Part shown: positions 6,248 to 15,464 of the stretch, piece by piece
Layout: each line of letters opens with the position of its first letter
Numbering within the stretch: the stretch's first letter is position 1
Program-made: the position numbers and the translations under genes
Notes under the pieces: model-generated
What the model was told of the DNA's origin: nothing
What the model saw: only the letters and a program-made list of their open reading frames with translations
The model's database searches: none
NCBI GenBank assembly: GCA_946405135.1
Contig: CAMJGD010000014.1
Coordinates: 23,428-87,427 of the forward strand
Origin: an uncultured Clostridiaceae bacterium
GTDB lineage: Bacteria; Bacillota; Clostridia; Clostridiales; Clostridiaceae
DNA: 64,000 nt
Reading direction: 5' to 3'

Positions 6248-9200
6248 ATGAAAAGAATAAATGAAATTTTTAGTGATTATAATTCAATGGGGAATATAAA
6301 TACTGCTATTGTAGAAGCGGTAACCATAAACAAAAGAAGTAAATGCTTAGAGATGCAAATAAGCTCAGATAAATATATTGGAGTAAAAGAGATTGAAGAA
6401 CTCAATAGGTTTATAAGAAAAAGATTTGCATTAAAAGATTCTATAACCACTGTAAAGTATATTGATGGCATGGATAAAAAGCTAACAGAAGAAGAAGTGA
6501 TAAACATTGTATTTTCAGTGGCAGATAAGTATCCTGCGTTAAGAGTGTTACTAAATCAAAGTGAATATGAAGTAGATACAAACACTGTAAGTTTTAATTT
6601 TAAAGCACCGGTGTCAGGATTTTTAAAATCTATGGGATATGATAATAAAATTCATAAGGATATAAAGACCTTGTATGGCATCACCTATAATATAAATTTT
6701 GTAGATAATGTAACTAGTGAAGAGTTAGCTCTTCAAGGTGAAGCCCGTGAACAGGAAATACTGTCTATTACTAGAGAAATTAAGGCTAACCTAAGTAATA
6801 ACTCTAAGTCACCAAAAAAAGACATAGAGAAAAAAGAAGAAAAGGGTGGAAAGAAAGTTGATCCATTCTTAATATTAGGTAGAAGCTCTAAGATTAAGGA
6901 GAATGTAATAAAAATTACAGACATCACACCGGATGAGGGTAGAGTATCTATAGAAGGTGAAATATCTAATATAGGAGCAAAGGAATTAAAAAGTGGGAAA
7001 ATATTAGTTTCCTTTGACCTATATGATGGATCAAGTTCCATGACTTGTAAATCCTTCTTAAAACCAGGCGAAGATGGTGAGGTGTTATCTAGGATCAAAA
7101 ATGCTAAGGGTGTTAGACTTGTTGGGAATGCTGGTTTCAGTAAATTTTCTGGAGAAGTTGAGATGATTGCTAATACTATAGTAGAAACAGAAGGTAGAAA
7201 GAAGGCTAAGAGGCAGGATAATGCAGAGGTGAAGAGAGTAGAGCTTCACATGCATACACAGATGAGCCAGATGGATGCTATGACCAGTGCTACGGACTTG
7301 ATTAAAAGAGCCATGAGCTGGGGCATGAAGTCTATTGCAATTACAGACCATGGTGTAGTGCAGTCATTTCCTGAGGCACATAAGCTTTTAGGAAGAGATA
7401 ATCCAGATATGAAGGTTTTATATGGAGTGGAAGCTTATTTGGCACCGGATAAAAAGCCATCGGTAACAAATTCTAAGGGGCAGAGCATTGACACAACCTA
7501 TTGCGTACTAGATTTGGAGACTACAGGATTTTCACCAGTAACTGAAAAGATTACTGAAATAGGAATCATGAAATATAAGGATGGAAAGGTAATAGATCAG
7601 TTCAGTTGCTTTGTAAATCCTGAAAAGCCTATTCCTGCAAAGGTTATTGAGGTTACAAATATAACCAATGACATGGTAAAGGATGCAGAGACTATAGACC
7701 AGGTTTTCCCTAAAATGTTGGAGTTTATTAAGGGAAGCGTTTTAGTTGCCCATAATGCTGCATTTGACATAGGTTTCTTAAAGCATAATGCTAAAGTTCT
7801 AGGGTACGAATTTGATTTTACTTATTTGGATACCTTGACCTTAGCTCAGGAGCTCTTTCCTGAATATAAAACTTATAAGTTAGGAAGAATTGCGAAAAAC
7901 CTTGGCATAAGTGTAGAGGTTGCTCACAGAGCATTAGATGATGTGGATACTACTGTTAAGGTCTTTAAGATAATGCTTGAAAAATTAAAGGGAAGAGGAG
8001 CTCAAACCCTTGAGGATATAGATATATACGGTTCTGATGAAGTGGCTAAAAAGGAAGAATATAAAAAGCTTAGAACCTATCATGCAATAATATTTGCTAA
8101 GAATTACGAGGGACTTAAAAACTTATATAGATTGGTGTCCTATTCAAGCTTAGACTATTTCTATAAAAAACCTCGTATATTAAAAAGTATGTACAAAAAA
8201 TATTCAGAAGGTTTGATTATTGGCAGTGCCTGCAGTGAAGGGGAGCTTTATCAGTCAATACTTCTTGGAAGATCTGATGATGAAATTGAAGCTATTGCAC
8301 AGGAATATGACTATCTAGAAATCCAGCCTCTCGGAAATAATGATTACCTAGTAAGGAATGGGCAAGTACCAGATAAGGAATATCTAAAGGAAATCAATAA
8401 AAAGATTGTACAGCTTGGTGAGAAGCTAAATAAGCTTGTAGTGGCTACAGGAGATGTTCATTTCATGGATCCTGAGGATGAGATATACAGGCGTATACTT
8501 GAGGCAGGGCAAGGATTTAAGGATGCAGATAATCAAGCTCCCTTATATTTAAGAACTACGGAGGAGATGCTTAAGGAATTTTCCTATTTAGGTAAGGAAA
8601 AGGCCTATGAGGTGGTAGTTACAAATACAAATAAGGTAGCAGATATGTGTGAGCAGATCAGTCCAATTTCACCAGAAAAAGCTACACCTCATATAGATGG
8701 CTGTGAGCAGACCATTAAGGATATCACCTATGGAAAAGCTCATGAGCTTTATGGAGATCCCCTTCCGGATTTAGTTCAGCAAAGGCTAGAGAAGGAGCTA
8801 GATTCTATCATAAAAAATGGTTTCTCAGTAATGTATATAATTGCTCAAAAGCTAGTGTGGAAATCAAATGAGGATGGATATCTGGTTGGTTCCAGAGGTT
8901 CTGTTGGTTCTTCTGTAGTGGCATATATGACTGGTATAACGGAAGTAAATGCTTTGCCAGCTCATTATAGGTGCCCAAAATGTAAGTTCTCGGATTTTTC
9001 CGATTATGGTGCTAAAATAGGCTTTGACCTGCCAGATAAGCAATGCCCAGTTTGTGGAGAACAGCTTGCTAAGGATGGTATAGATATTCCTTTCGAAACC
9101 TTCTTGGGTTTCAATGGAGATAAGGAGCCAGATATAGACTTAAACTTCTCAGGAGAATATCAGGCAAAGGCCCATAGATATACAGAAGTTATCTTTGGAA

Positions 9201-10588
9201 AGGGCACAACCTTTAAGGCAGGAACCATAGGTACCATAGCAGAAAAAACAGCCTTTGGTTATGTGAAAAAGTATTTTGAAGAAAAAAACCTTACAGCAAA
9301 CAAGGCAGAAATACTTAGAATCTCAAAGGGTTGTACAGGTATAAAAAGAACTTCGGGACAGCACCCTGGTGGAATCATAGTTGTACCTAAGGGAAGAGAA
9401 ATTTTTGAATTCTGTCCTGTACAGCATCCTGCTGATGATCCAACTTCAGATATTATAACAACCCATTTTGATTATCACTCTATTGATCAAAATTTATTGA
9501 AGCTGGATATACTGGGGCACGATGATCCAACGGTCATAAGAATGTTACAGGATATAACAGGAGTGGACCCGCAAAAGATTCCTATGGATGATAAAGAGAC
9601 TATGTCTATATTTTCATCCACAAAGGCTATAGGGGTAACGCCAGAGCAGATAAATTCAAAGGTAGGAACCTTCGGAATTCCTGAGTTTGGTACCAAGTTT
9701 GTAAGAGGAATGCTTTTGGATACAAAGCCAAAAACCTTTATGGATTTAATATGTATATCAGGACTTTCTCACGGTACCGACGTATGGCTGGGAAATGCTA
9801 AGGACTTAATTGATGCAGGAACTATTAATAGTATAAGTGAGGCAGTGTGTACTAGAGATGATATCATGGTTTATCTTATTAAAAAAGGATTGCCACCTAA
9901 TACTGCCTTTAAGATCATGGAAACGGTCCGTAAGGGAAAAGCACTAAAGGACCCAAAATTTCCGGAGTATGAGGCCTTAATGAGGGAATATGATGTTCCA
10001 GAATGGTACATAGATTCATGTAAAAAGATAAAGTACATGTTTCCTAAGGCTCATGCGGCAGCTTATGTAATGATGGCATTTAGAATAGCTTGGTTTAAGG
10101 TTCACATACCTAAGGCCTATTACACAGCATACTTCAGTATCAGAGCTAAAGCCTTTGATGCAGAATTTATGATTTTTGGAAAAGATAAAGTTAAAGAAAA
10201 GATGAAGGAAATTGAAATGATGGGTATGCAAGCTCCACCTAAGGATAAGGATATGTATGATGACCTAGAATTAGTTTTGGAAATGTACGAGAGAGGAATT
10301 GAATTCCTTCCAATTGACTTGTATAAATCCCATGCTACAAAATTCTTGCTAGAAGAGGATGGTTTAAGACCGCCTATAAACAGTATATCAGGTATGGGAA
10401 ATGTAGCAGCAGAAGGTATATACAATGCAGTACAAGAAGCAACACAAACAGGAAAGCCAATAAGTTCTTTAGAAGATTTAAAAAAGCGTGCTAAGATTGG
10501 TAATTCGGCTATAGATTCACTTAGAAAGTTTGGTTGTTTAAAAGGACTTCCAGAAAAAGATCAATTGAGCTTTTTTGATGTAATTTAA
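6248..10588 (+). CDS. polC: DNA polymerase III PolC-type alpha subunit
   Basis: The replicative polymerase of low-GC Gram-positives, about 1446 residues from ATG 6248. The frame is open from an ATG at 6176, but those 24 extra residues are basic and lack a ribosome binding site, while MKRINEIFSDYN fits the family N-terminus. Domains in order: N-terminal and OB-fold region (to about 330); split PHP domain (HMHTQMSQMD; AITDHG); inserted proofreading exonuclease (VLDLETTG about 421, AHNAAFDIGFL, HRALDDVDTT); zinc-binding CPKC...CPVC (about 907-940); polymerase active site PDIDLNFSG (about 960); and at the C-terminus QLSFFDVI, a beta-clamp-binding tail. It lies in no obvious operon here. A strong terminator follows. 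Confidence 0.95.
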   Translation: MKRINEIFSDYNSMGNINTAIVEAVTINKRSKCLEMQISSDKYIGVKEIEELNRFIRKRFALKDSITTVKYIDGMDKKLTEEEVINIVFSVADKYPALRVLLNQSEYEVDTNTVSFNFKAPVSGFLKSMGYDNKIHKDIKTLYGITYNINFVDNVTSEELALQGEAREQEILSITREIKANLSNNSKSPKKDIEKKEEKGGKKVDPFLILGRSSKIKENVIKITDITPDEGRVSIEGEISNIGAKELKSGKILVSFDLYDGSSSMTCKSFLKPGEDGEVLSRIKNAKGVRLVGNAGFSKFSGEVEMIANTIVETEGRKKAKRQDNAEVKRVELHMHTQMSQMDAMTSATDLIKRAMSWGMKSIAITDHGVVQSFPEAHKLLGRDNPDMKVLYGVEAYLAPDKKPSVTNSKGQSIDTTYCVLDLETTGFSPVTEKITEIGIMKYKDGKVIDQFSCFVNPEKPIPAKVIEVTNITNDMVKDAETIDQVFPKMLEFIKGSVLVAHNAAFDIGFLKHNAKVLGYEFDFTYLDTLTLAQELFPEYKTYKLGRIAKNLGISVEVAHRALDDVDTTVKVFKIMLEKLKGRGAQTLEDIDIYGSDEVAKKEEYKKLRTYHAIIFAKNYEGLKNLYRLVSYSSLDYFYKKPRILKSMYKKYSEGLIIGSACSEGELYQSILLGRSDDEIEAIAQEYDYLEIQPLGNNDYLVRNGQVPDKEYLKEINKKIVQLGEKLNKLVVATGDVHFMDPEDEIYRRILEAGQGFKDADNQAPLYLRTTEEMLKEFSYLGKEKAYEVVVTNTNKVADMCEQISPISPEKATPHIDGCEQTIKDITYGKAHELYGDPLPDLVQQRLEKELDSIIKNGFSVMYIIAQKLVWKSNEDGYLVGSRGSVGSSVVAYMTGITEVNALPAHYRCPKCKFSDFSDYGAKIGFDLPDKQCPVCGEQLAKDGIDIPFETFLGFNGDKEPDIDLNFSGEYQAKAHRYTEVIFGKGTTFKAGTIGTIAEKTAFGYVKKYFEEKNLTANKAEILRISKGCTGIKRTSGQHPGGIIVVPKGREIFEFCPVQHPADDPTSDIITTHFDYHSIDQNLLKLDILGHDDPTVIRMLQDITGVDPQKIPMDDKETMSIFSSTKAIGVTPEQINSKVGTFGIPEFGTKFVRGMLLDTKPKTFMDLICISGLSHGTDVWLGNAKDLIDAGTINSISEAVCTRDDIMVYLIKKGLPPNTAFKIMETVRKGKALKDPKFPEYEALMREYDVPEWYIDSCKKIKYMFPKAHAAAYVMMAFRIAWFKVHIPKAYYTAYFSIRAKAFDAEFMIFGKDKVKEKMKEIEMMGMQAPPKDKDMYDDLELVLEMYERGIEFLPIDLYKSHATKFLLEEDGLRPPINSISGMGNVAAEGIYNAVQEATQTGKPISSLEDLKKRAKIGNSAIDSLRKFGCLKGLPEKDQLSFFDVI

Positions 10589-10613
10589 CCTATAAAAATG
10601 AAGAGAAAAATAA

Positions 10614-10665
10614 AAAACGCCTGTAGGTGGCTTAAATAGCTACTTGCAGGCGTTTGTGTTTTTTG
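10614..10665. terminator. Bidirectional terminator after polC
   Basis: AACGCCTGTAGGTGGC (ending near 10631) pairs with GCTACTTGCAGGCGTT (ending near 10654). T runs lie on both sides, so it can also end the opposing gene that stops at 10685. Confidence 0.85.
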
Positions 10666-10684
10666 AACTTATTTACCTTGTATC

Positions 10685-11224
10685 TTATTTATTGTTAAGA
10701 TTAATTTGGTTTATTAGTTTATCACGTTTAAGTTTTTGGTTTTCCTTTATGCTATTTTGAATATCAGCTTCCTTTTGGGAAAGTTGTTGAATATCATTAA
10801 TATATTCGTTATATTTATTTAGCGTATAATTAGTTTTAAATAGTATTTGGTTACCTTGTACAGTGTAGGTCCCTTGAATAGAAAGCATAAAATTCAATAA
10901 ATCGTTATATTTAGAGCAACTATCTTTTTCAACCTTAAAAAAGTCATTTACAATATCATGAACCTCAATTTGTGATTTTCTAAAACCATTTAGGAAAGCG
11001 CTCTTATATGAATTTGGCAATTCCAGTGTTGAAGCTTCATTATCAAAATTTTTAATTAGATCATTATGTTCAGCTTCATATTTATCCAAAAGTTTCATGT
11101 ATGTTTCTAAGTTTTTCTTTGATTTATTAATTTTATCAGTACTCTTTAATGTATCTATATAAGCGTAGACTATATTACATTTTTCTTTACTGATATTACC
11201 AAGAATAATAGGTGATATCGGCAT
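10685..11224 (-). CDS. Hypothetical helical protein, start unclear
   Basis: About 179 residues from the first in-frame ATG. The body is charged and helical, probably coiled coil (NLETYMKLLDKYEAEHNDLIK; QKEADIQNSIKENQ near the end). I do not recognise the family. Neither that ATG nor an in-frame TTG at 11287 has a ribosome binding site, and the TTG overlaps a TATAAT (11287-11292). Proteins of this look in clostridia are often lipoproteins with a signal peptide; none is visible here, so the 5' end may be lost or frameshifted. It lies directly after the asnS terminator and is probably a remnant or very weakly expressed. Confidence 0.45.
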   Translation of the reverse strand: MPISPIILGNISKEKCNIVYAYIDTLKSTDKINKSKKNLETYMKLLDKYEAEHNDLIKNFDNEASTLELPNSYKSAFLNGFRKSQIEVHDIVNDFFKVEKDSCSKYNDLLNFMLSIQGTYTVQGNQILFKTNYTLNKYNEYINDIQQLSQKEADIQNSIKENQKLKRDKLINQINLNNK

Positions 11225-11298
11225 ATGGCTTAGTAATTTAGGTGGAAAATTACTAGTATTCTTAGTAGTAATGGTGGGACATATCAATTATATGGTAG

Positions 11299-11335
11299 AA
11301 AAAAGAGCTATCTAAAGTAATGAAGATAGCTCTTT
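11299..11335 (-). terminator. asnS terminator
   Basis: On the minus strand AAAGAGCTATC and GATAGCTCTTT form an 11-bp stem followed by TTTTTT, a few bases after the asnS stop. Confidence 0.85.
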
Positions 11336-11345
11336 GATAATGCTT

Positions 11346-12740
11346 TTAGAATTCAGCTGTTTTTGGTGTTCTTGGGAATGGTATTACGTCTCTTATATTG
11401 CTCATTCCAGTGATGTACATTATAAGTCTTTCAAAGCCTAAACCAAATCCAGCATGTTTAGTGCCACCGAATTTTCTAAGCTCTAAATACCACCAGTAAT
11501 CTTCTTTACTTAAGCCAAGCTCTTCAAGTCTAGCTTCAAGAATATCAAGTCTTTCTTCTCTCTGGCTTCCGCCTATGATTTCTCCAACACCAGGAACTAA
11601 GCAGTCCATAGCGGCAACAGTTTTTCCATCATCATTTAATCTCATATAGAAAGCTTTTATTTCCTTTGGATAATCTGTTACAAATACAGGCTTTTTAAAT
11701 ATTTCTTCTGTTAAATATCTTTCATGCTCTGTTTGAAGGTCTATGCCCCATTTTACTGGATAGTCAAACTTCTTACCAGACTTTTGAAGCAAATCTACAG
11801 CTTCTGTATAAGTTACATGACCAAATTCTGAGCTAACTATACTGGTTAATCTTTCTAAAAGTCCTTTATCTATAAAGCTATTGAAGAAGTCTAATTCCTC
11901 AGGAGCCTTTTCCATTACATATTTTATAACGTATTTTAACATGTCCTCAGCTAATTTCATATCATCCTTTAAATCAGCGAAGGCTATTTCAGGCTCTATC
12001 ATCCAGAACTCAGAAGCATGTCTTGCAGTGTTTGAGTTTTCAGCTCTGAAGGTTGGGCCAAAAGTATATATCTTTTGGAAGGCTAAAGCATAAGCTTCTC
12101 CTTCTAACTGTCCACTAACTGTTAAGTTAGTTTCTTTACCAAAGAAATCCTCAGTAAAGTCTATCTTTCCTTCCTCTGTTCTTGGAAGGTTGTTTAGATC
12201 TAGGGTAGTTATTCTAAACATTTCTCCAGCACCTTCACAGTCACTTCCAGTTACTATTGGAGTGTGAGTGTATACAAAGCCTCTCTCTTGGAAGAACTGA
12301 TGTATAGCAAAAGCAGCCAAAGAACGTACTCTAAATACCGCAGAAAATGTATTACTTCTTGGTCTCAAGTGAGCAATACTTCTCAAATACTCAAGAGAAT
12401 GTCTTTTCTTTTGAAGAGGATAATCATTATGTGAAAGACCTTCTACTGTTATAGTTTCTGCTTTAAGTTCAAAAGGTTGTTTAGCTTCTGGAGTAGCAAC
12501 TAAAGTACCTTCTACAGATACAGAAGAGCTTATAGGTAATTTTGTAACATCTTTAAAGTTTTCAAGTTTATCACTTTCTAAAACTACTTGAAGGTTTTTA
12601 AAGAATGTACCATCGTTAAGTTCAATAAATCCAAAAGCATTAGAAGCTCTAGATGTTCTTATCCATCCATTAACTTTAACCTTTTGATTAAAGTAAGTTT
12701 CACCACTTCTATAAAGTTTTTTAATTTCTACTATTTCCAT
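11346..12740 (-). CDS. asnS: Asparaginyl-tRNA synthetase
   Basis: A 464-residue class IIb enzyme charging tRNA-Asn in the cytoplasm. The N-terminal OB fold ([23 protein letters not shown]) is followed by the class II core: motif 2 region [21 protein letters not shown] and motif 3 [21 protein letters not shown] close to the C-terminus. The length is normal for AsnRS. The ATG at 12740 is preceded by AGAGGTGG. A T-box leader on the same strand, with an apparent AAC specifier, ties expression to uncharged tRNA-Asn. A terminator follows immediately, so it is monocistronic. Confidence 0.95.
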   Translation of the reverse strand: MEIVEIKKLYRSGETYFNQKVKVNGWIRTSRASNAFGFIELNDGTFFKNLQVVLESDKLENFKDVTKLPISSSVSVEGTLVATPEAKQPFELKAETITVEGLSHNDYPLQKKRHSLEYLRSIAHLRPRSNTFSAVFRVRSLAAFAIHQFFQERGFVYTHTPIVTGSDCEGAGEMFRITTLDLNNLPRTEEGKIDFTEDFFGKETNLTVSGQLEGEAYALAFQKIYTFGPTFRAENSNTARHASEFWMIEPEIAFADLKDDMKLAEDMLKYVIKYVMEKAPEELDFFNSFIDKGLLERLTSIVSSEFGHVTYTEAVDLLQKSGKKFDYPVKWGIDLQTEHERYLTEEIFKKPVFVTDYPKEIKAFYMRLNDDGKTVAAMDCLVPGVGEIIGGSQREERLDILEARLEELGLSKEDYWWYLELRKFGGTKHAGFGLGFERLIMYITGMSNIRDVIPFPRTPKTAEF

Positions 12741-12919
12741 TTTGTTTCCACCTCTTTTTTATTATTTATATTAATTATTTCCATTACTGTTTTAAGTTAA
12801 TTAGTTTAAAAGTTTTTTTTAATACAATAAAGCAAAGATCATCATAATTTTAATTTAGATAACAAAATCTGTACTATTGGGTATAGAATTTTAAGTAAAA
12901 TTAATTGTTATAAAAAATT

Positions 12920-13213
12920 AAAAAAAGCCTTTCATCTCCATAAAGGGACGAAAGACTGTGTTCGCGGTACCACCCAATTTGCTATGTTACTTAAATAAAA
13001 CCCCATAGCCGCTTTATCAGCACAATTAATGCTGTTCAATCTGTAACGGTTTGAATCCGTCTAAATCTACTCTCCTAAGAGGATTTCGGTTAGAAACTCA
13101 GAGATGTTCTTCAATATAGGCTTCATATCGGTCTTGCACCATCACCGACTCGCTGAAACTACTTCCTAGATCTACTCTTCTCTTCACTGTATTTAAAATA
13201 TTTTTTATATAAG
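12920..13213 (-). promoter_or_regulatory. T-box leader of asnS (Asn specifier)
   Basis: On the minus strand the leader carries the conserved GGGTGGTACCGCG antiterminator sequence. It is followed by a terminator hairpin (CTTTCGTCCC...GAGATGAAAG, then seven T) at about 12926-12953. The stem I elements AGTAG, CGGTGATGG and the GAACATCTCTGAG segment are present. The likely specifier is AAC (13091-13089), inside CTAACCGAA, which suits asparagine. Binding of uncharged tRNA-Asn should favour read-through. Confidence 0.9.
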
Positions 13214-13221
13214 TACCACAT

Positions 13222-13250
13222 ATTTTACACCAAATAAAAAAATAATGCAA
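13222..13250 (-). promoter_or_regulatory. asnS promoter
   Basis: On the minus strand TTGCAT (13250-13245), a 17-base spacer and TAAAAT (13227-13222). It places the transcript start just ahead of the T-box. Confidence 0.7.
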
Positions 13251-13413
13251 CAATTTTGATAAAGTTTTATTAATAATGAATATATATATATAAAACCTTA
13301 ATTTACTATTTATAAATAATTTTAATAAATATGTAATTTAATTAGCAAAAACAGTTAACTTTCTGGTGATTATACTATATAATATGAATATATGGAATTA
13401 GGAGGAGCTGTAA

Positions 13414-13917
13414 GTGCATAAAAAAAAGTTATTAATAGTACTTTTAATTATTGGATTAAGCTTTATAATGTTCTATGGCATAAAAGAATTAATCTTTTAT
13501 AGGAAAGTGCTAAATTCTTGTTTTAACAGAAGTTATGTTAACTTGCAAAGAAGATCAAGAGATATATGCAATAGGATAAATAAAACCAAGGATAACTTTA
13601 GTGAAGATGATGTTCAATATATATATAGTAATTTTGTAGAGATTCAAGAGGAGCTAAGTAACTTAGGTATGTATACAAATGAAAAAAGTAAAAAAAATTA
13701 TTCTAATTATTATGTAGTTCAATTAAGTAATAAGTTAAATCTATGCATCAATAATAAAGATTATACTCATGAAGAAACCCGCAAAATAATAGATGAAGTA
13801 TATAATACTTGTAAAAAGATTTCAGAGGTATTGGATGGCGAAAAGCTTGATAATACGTTAAAAGGTAATTTATGGGAAACCTTATATGAAAATATTAATA
13901 ATAGCATAGAAAAATAA
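13414..13917 (+). CDS. Membrane-anchored hypothetical protein
   Basis: A 167-residue protein starting with GTG at 13414, well placed after GGAGGAG. It has a basic N-terminus, one hydrophobic helix (LLIVLLIIGLSFIMFYGI, about residues 6-23), then a charged helical region without recognisable domains. It is probably anchored in the membrane with the bulk outside or in the cytoplasm; orientation cannot be fixed. Three cysteines are spread through the soluble part (NRSYVNLQRRSRDIC; NKLNLC; YNTC). It is transcribed away from asnS and closed by its own terminator. I do not recognise the family. Confidence 0.65.
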   Translation: MHKKKLLIVLLIIGLSFIMFYGIKELIFYRKVLNSCFNRSYVNLQRRSRDICNRINKTKDNFSEDDVQYIYSNFVEIQEELSNLGMYTNEKSKKNYSNYYVVQLSNKLNLCINNKDYTHEETRKIIDEVYNTCKKISEVLDGEKLDNTLKGNLWETLYENINNSIEK

Positions 13918-13964
13918 TTTTCACATTAGAAATTATGCATTTTTATTTTTTCAGAGCTAAAAAT

Positions 13965-14018
13965 AGCTGCCTTGCTTTAACAATAAATTTTTAGAGCAAG
14001 ACAGCTTGTTTATTTTTT
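13965..14018 (+). terminator. Terminator after the membrane-anchored hypothetical
   Basis: AGCTGCCTTGCT pairs with AGCAAGACAGCT (one mismatch), followed by TTGTTTATTTTTT. Confidence 0.75.
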
Positions 14019-14141
14019 ATCTGTAATTATTTCCATGAAATTTTAAAATTAAGGATGAAAAGGCATATAATAAAACTCCTGATATATTTTTTGTGTTTAT
14101 TTCATATAAGTATTTAGTAGAGGAATACTTGGAGGAAAATA

Positions 14142-14579
14142 ATGAATATAGACAGAGAGTTATACTTTAAATATGGGGAAATCAATGAATTAAAATATCT
14201 TATGACATTAAATTGGTACACTCCTAGAAAAAAAGAATACATTGATTTGTTAAAGAATGTGTTAGAAAGGGTAGAAGAGCTTATAATGTGGGATCAGAAA
14301 AAAGATAAGGACTGCAGTAAAGAAACTTATCATTATGACAGAGAGAGCAATAAAGAGTTTACTCTACAGGAGTTAAGTTATTACGATGGAAGCGAAGGTA
14401 GACCAGCTTATGTAGCTGTAAATGGTAAGGTATATGATGTATCTTTAGAAGCAGTCTGGGGAGGTGCTAGTCATTTTGGACTTAAAGCTGGAAAGGATCT
14501 CACTAAAGAATTTGGCGATTGTCATAAGAATACAAATATATTGAATAATTTAAAAGTAGTAGGAGTAATAAAGCCATGA
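14142..14579 (+). CDS. Cytochrome b5-like heme-binding protein of the hydrogenase operon
   Basis: A 145-residue protein. The first 65 residues are charged and helical. The C-terminal half (about 71-145) is a small cytochrome b5-like domain: EFTLQELSYYDG, AYVAVNGKVYDVS, then SHFGLKAGKDLTKEFGDCH. H111 and H128 are the likely axial heme ligands. The stop overlaps the ATG of the hydrogenase small subunit (ATGA), which strongly suggests a shared function, perhaps electron exchange with the hydrogenase. The ATG follows TTGGAGG. Heme binding is inferred from the family; clostridia make little heme, so a different ligand is possible. Confidence 0.75.
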   Translation: MNIDRELYFKYGEINELKYLMTLNWYTPRKKEYIDLLKNVLERVEELIMWDQKKDKDCSKETYHYDRESNKEFTLQELSYYDGSEGRPAYVAVNGKVYDVSLEAVWGGASHFGLKAGKDLTKEFGDCHKNTNILNNLKVVGVIKP

Positions 14580-15448
14580 GTTCCAAAGAAATAAGCTGTG
14601 AAAAGATATGTGAAAGCAAAGCTTTGGAAATTTCTGAAAAGGCTGTAGATAAGGTTAAAAATGGAGAAATAAATAAAATAAATCTAATATGGCTTGAGGC
14701 CAATGGATGTTCTGGAAATATAATATCTTTATTAGATGCGTCAAATCCCCAAGTAGGGTACTTTTTAAAAGAAATGGTTAATATGACCTATGATAACAGC
14801 ATAATGGCTGAAGCAGGGGAAAAAGCCTATGAAAGATTTTTAGATACTTTGAATACTGAATTTATATTAGCAGTAGAGGGTGCTGTTTCTATTAAAGATG
14901 AGGGAAAGTATAATATTATGGCTTTCTATAAAGGAAAAGATATAAGCGCTGGGGAAGCTGTAAAGCAGGCTGCTCTTAAAGCAAAATATATAGTTGCGGT
15001 AGGTACTTGTGCTTCTAATGGGGGTATAACAGGAGCATATCCTAATCCTTCCACAGGTATATCTTTGCAAAATTTTTTAGATAGACCTGTAATAAATCTG
15101 CCAGGATGCCCTTGTAATCCTCATTGGGTTATAGGAACCATAGCACATCTTATTCTCAAAGGAGTACCAGAACTGGATAGTGAAAATAGACCTAAAATTT
15201 TTTATGGAATCACTATCCATGATAGATGCCCCAGAAGAGGATATTTTGAAAAGAAAATTTTTGCTAAGGCTTTAGGAGATAAAGAATGTATGTTTAAGTT
15301 AGGATGCAGGGGACCTGTAACTAGAACTGATTGTCCAATAGTAGAATGGAATGATCATGCTTCTTGGCCTATAGGCATTAATACTCCTTGTATAGGGTGT
15401 GCTAATTCTAGATTTCCAGATAAGATGGAACCGTTTATTAAGTATTGA
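14576..15448 (+). CDS. [NiFe] hydrogenase small subunit
   Basis: A 290-residue iron-sulfur subunit that passes electrons to or from the NiFe site. There is no Tat signal, so it is cytoplasmic. The proximal cluster region reads WLEANGCSGN: C45 is present but the second cysteine of the usual C-x-G-C is N48. The other proximal ligands are C145 (VGTCAS) and C178 (PGCPC, with an extra C180). H215, C218, C238 and C244 fit a distal [4Fe-4S] site, and C253, C272 and C275 a medial [3Fe-4S] site. It overlaps the b5-like gene and is followed 16 bases later by the large subunit. No hyp maturation genes are in the window. Confidence 0.9.
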   Translation: MSSKEISCEKICESKALEISEKAVDKVKNGEINKINLIWLEANGCSGNIISLLDASNPQVGYFLKEMVNMTYDNSIMAEAGEKAYERFLDTLNTEFILAVEGAVSIKDEGKYNIMAFYKGKDISAGEAVKQAALKAKYIVAVGTCASNGGITGAYPNPSTGISLQNFLDRPVINLPGCPCNPHWVIGTIAHLILKGVPELDSENRPKIFYGITIHDRCPRRGYFEKKIFAKALGDKECMFKLGCRGPVTRTDCPIVEWNDHASWPIGINTPCIGCANSRFPDKMEPFIKY

Positions 15449-15464
15449 ATTTAGGAGAAGAGAT

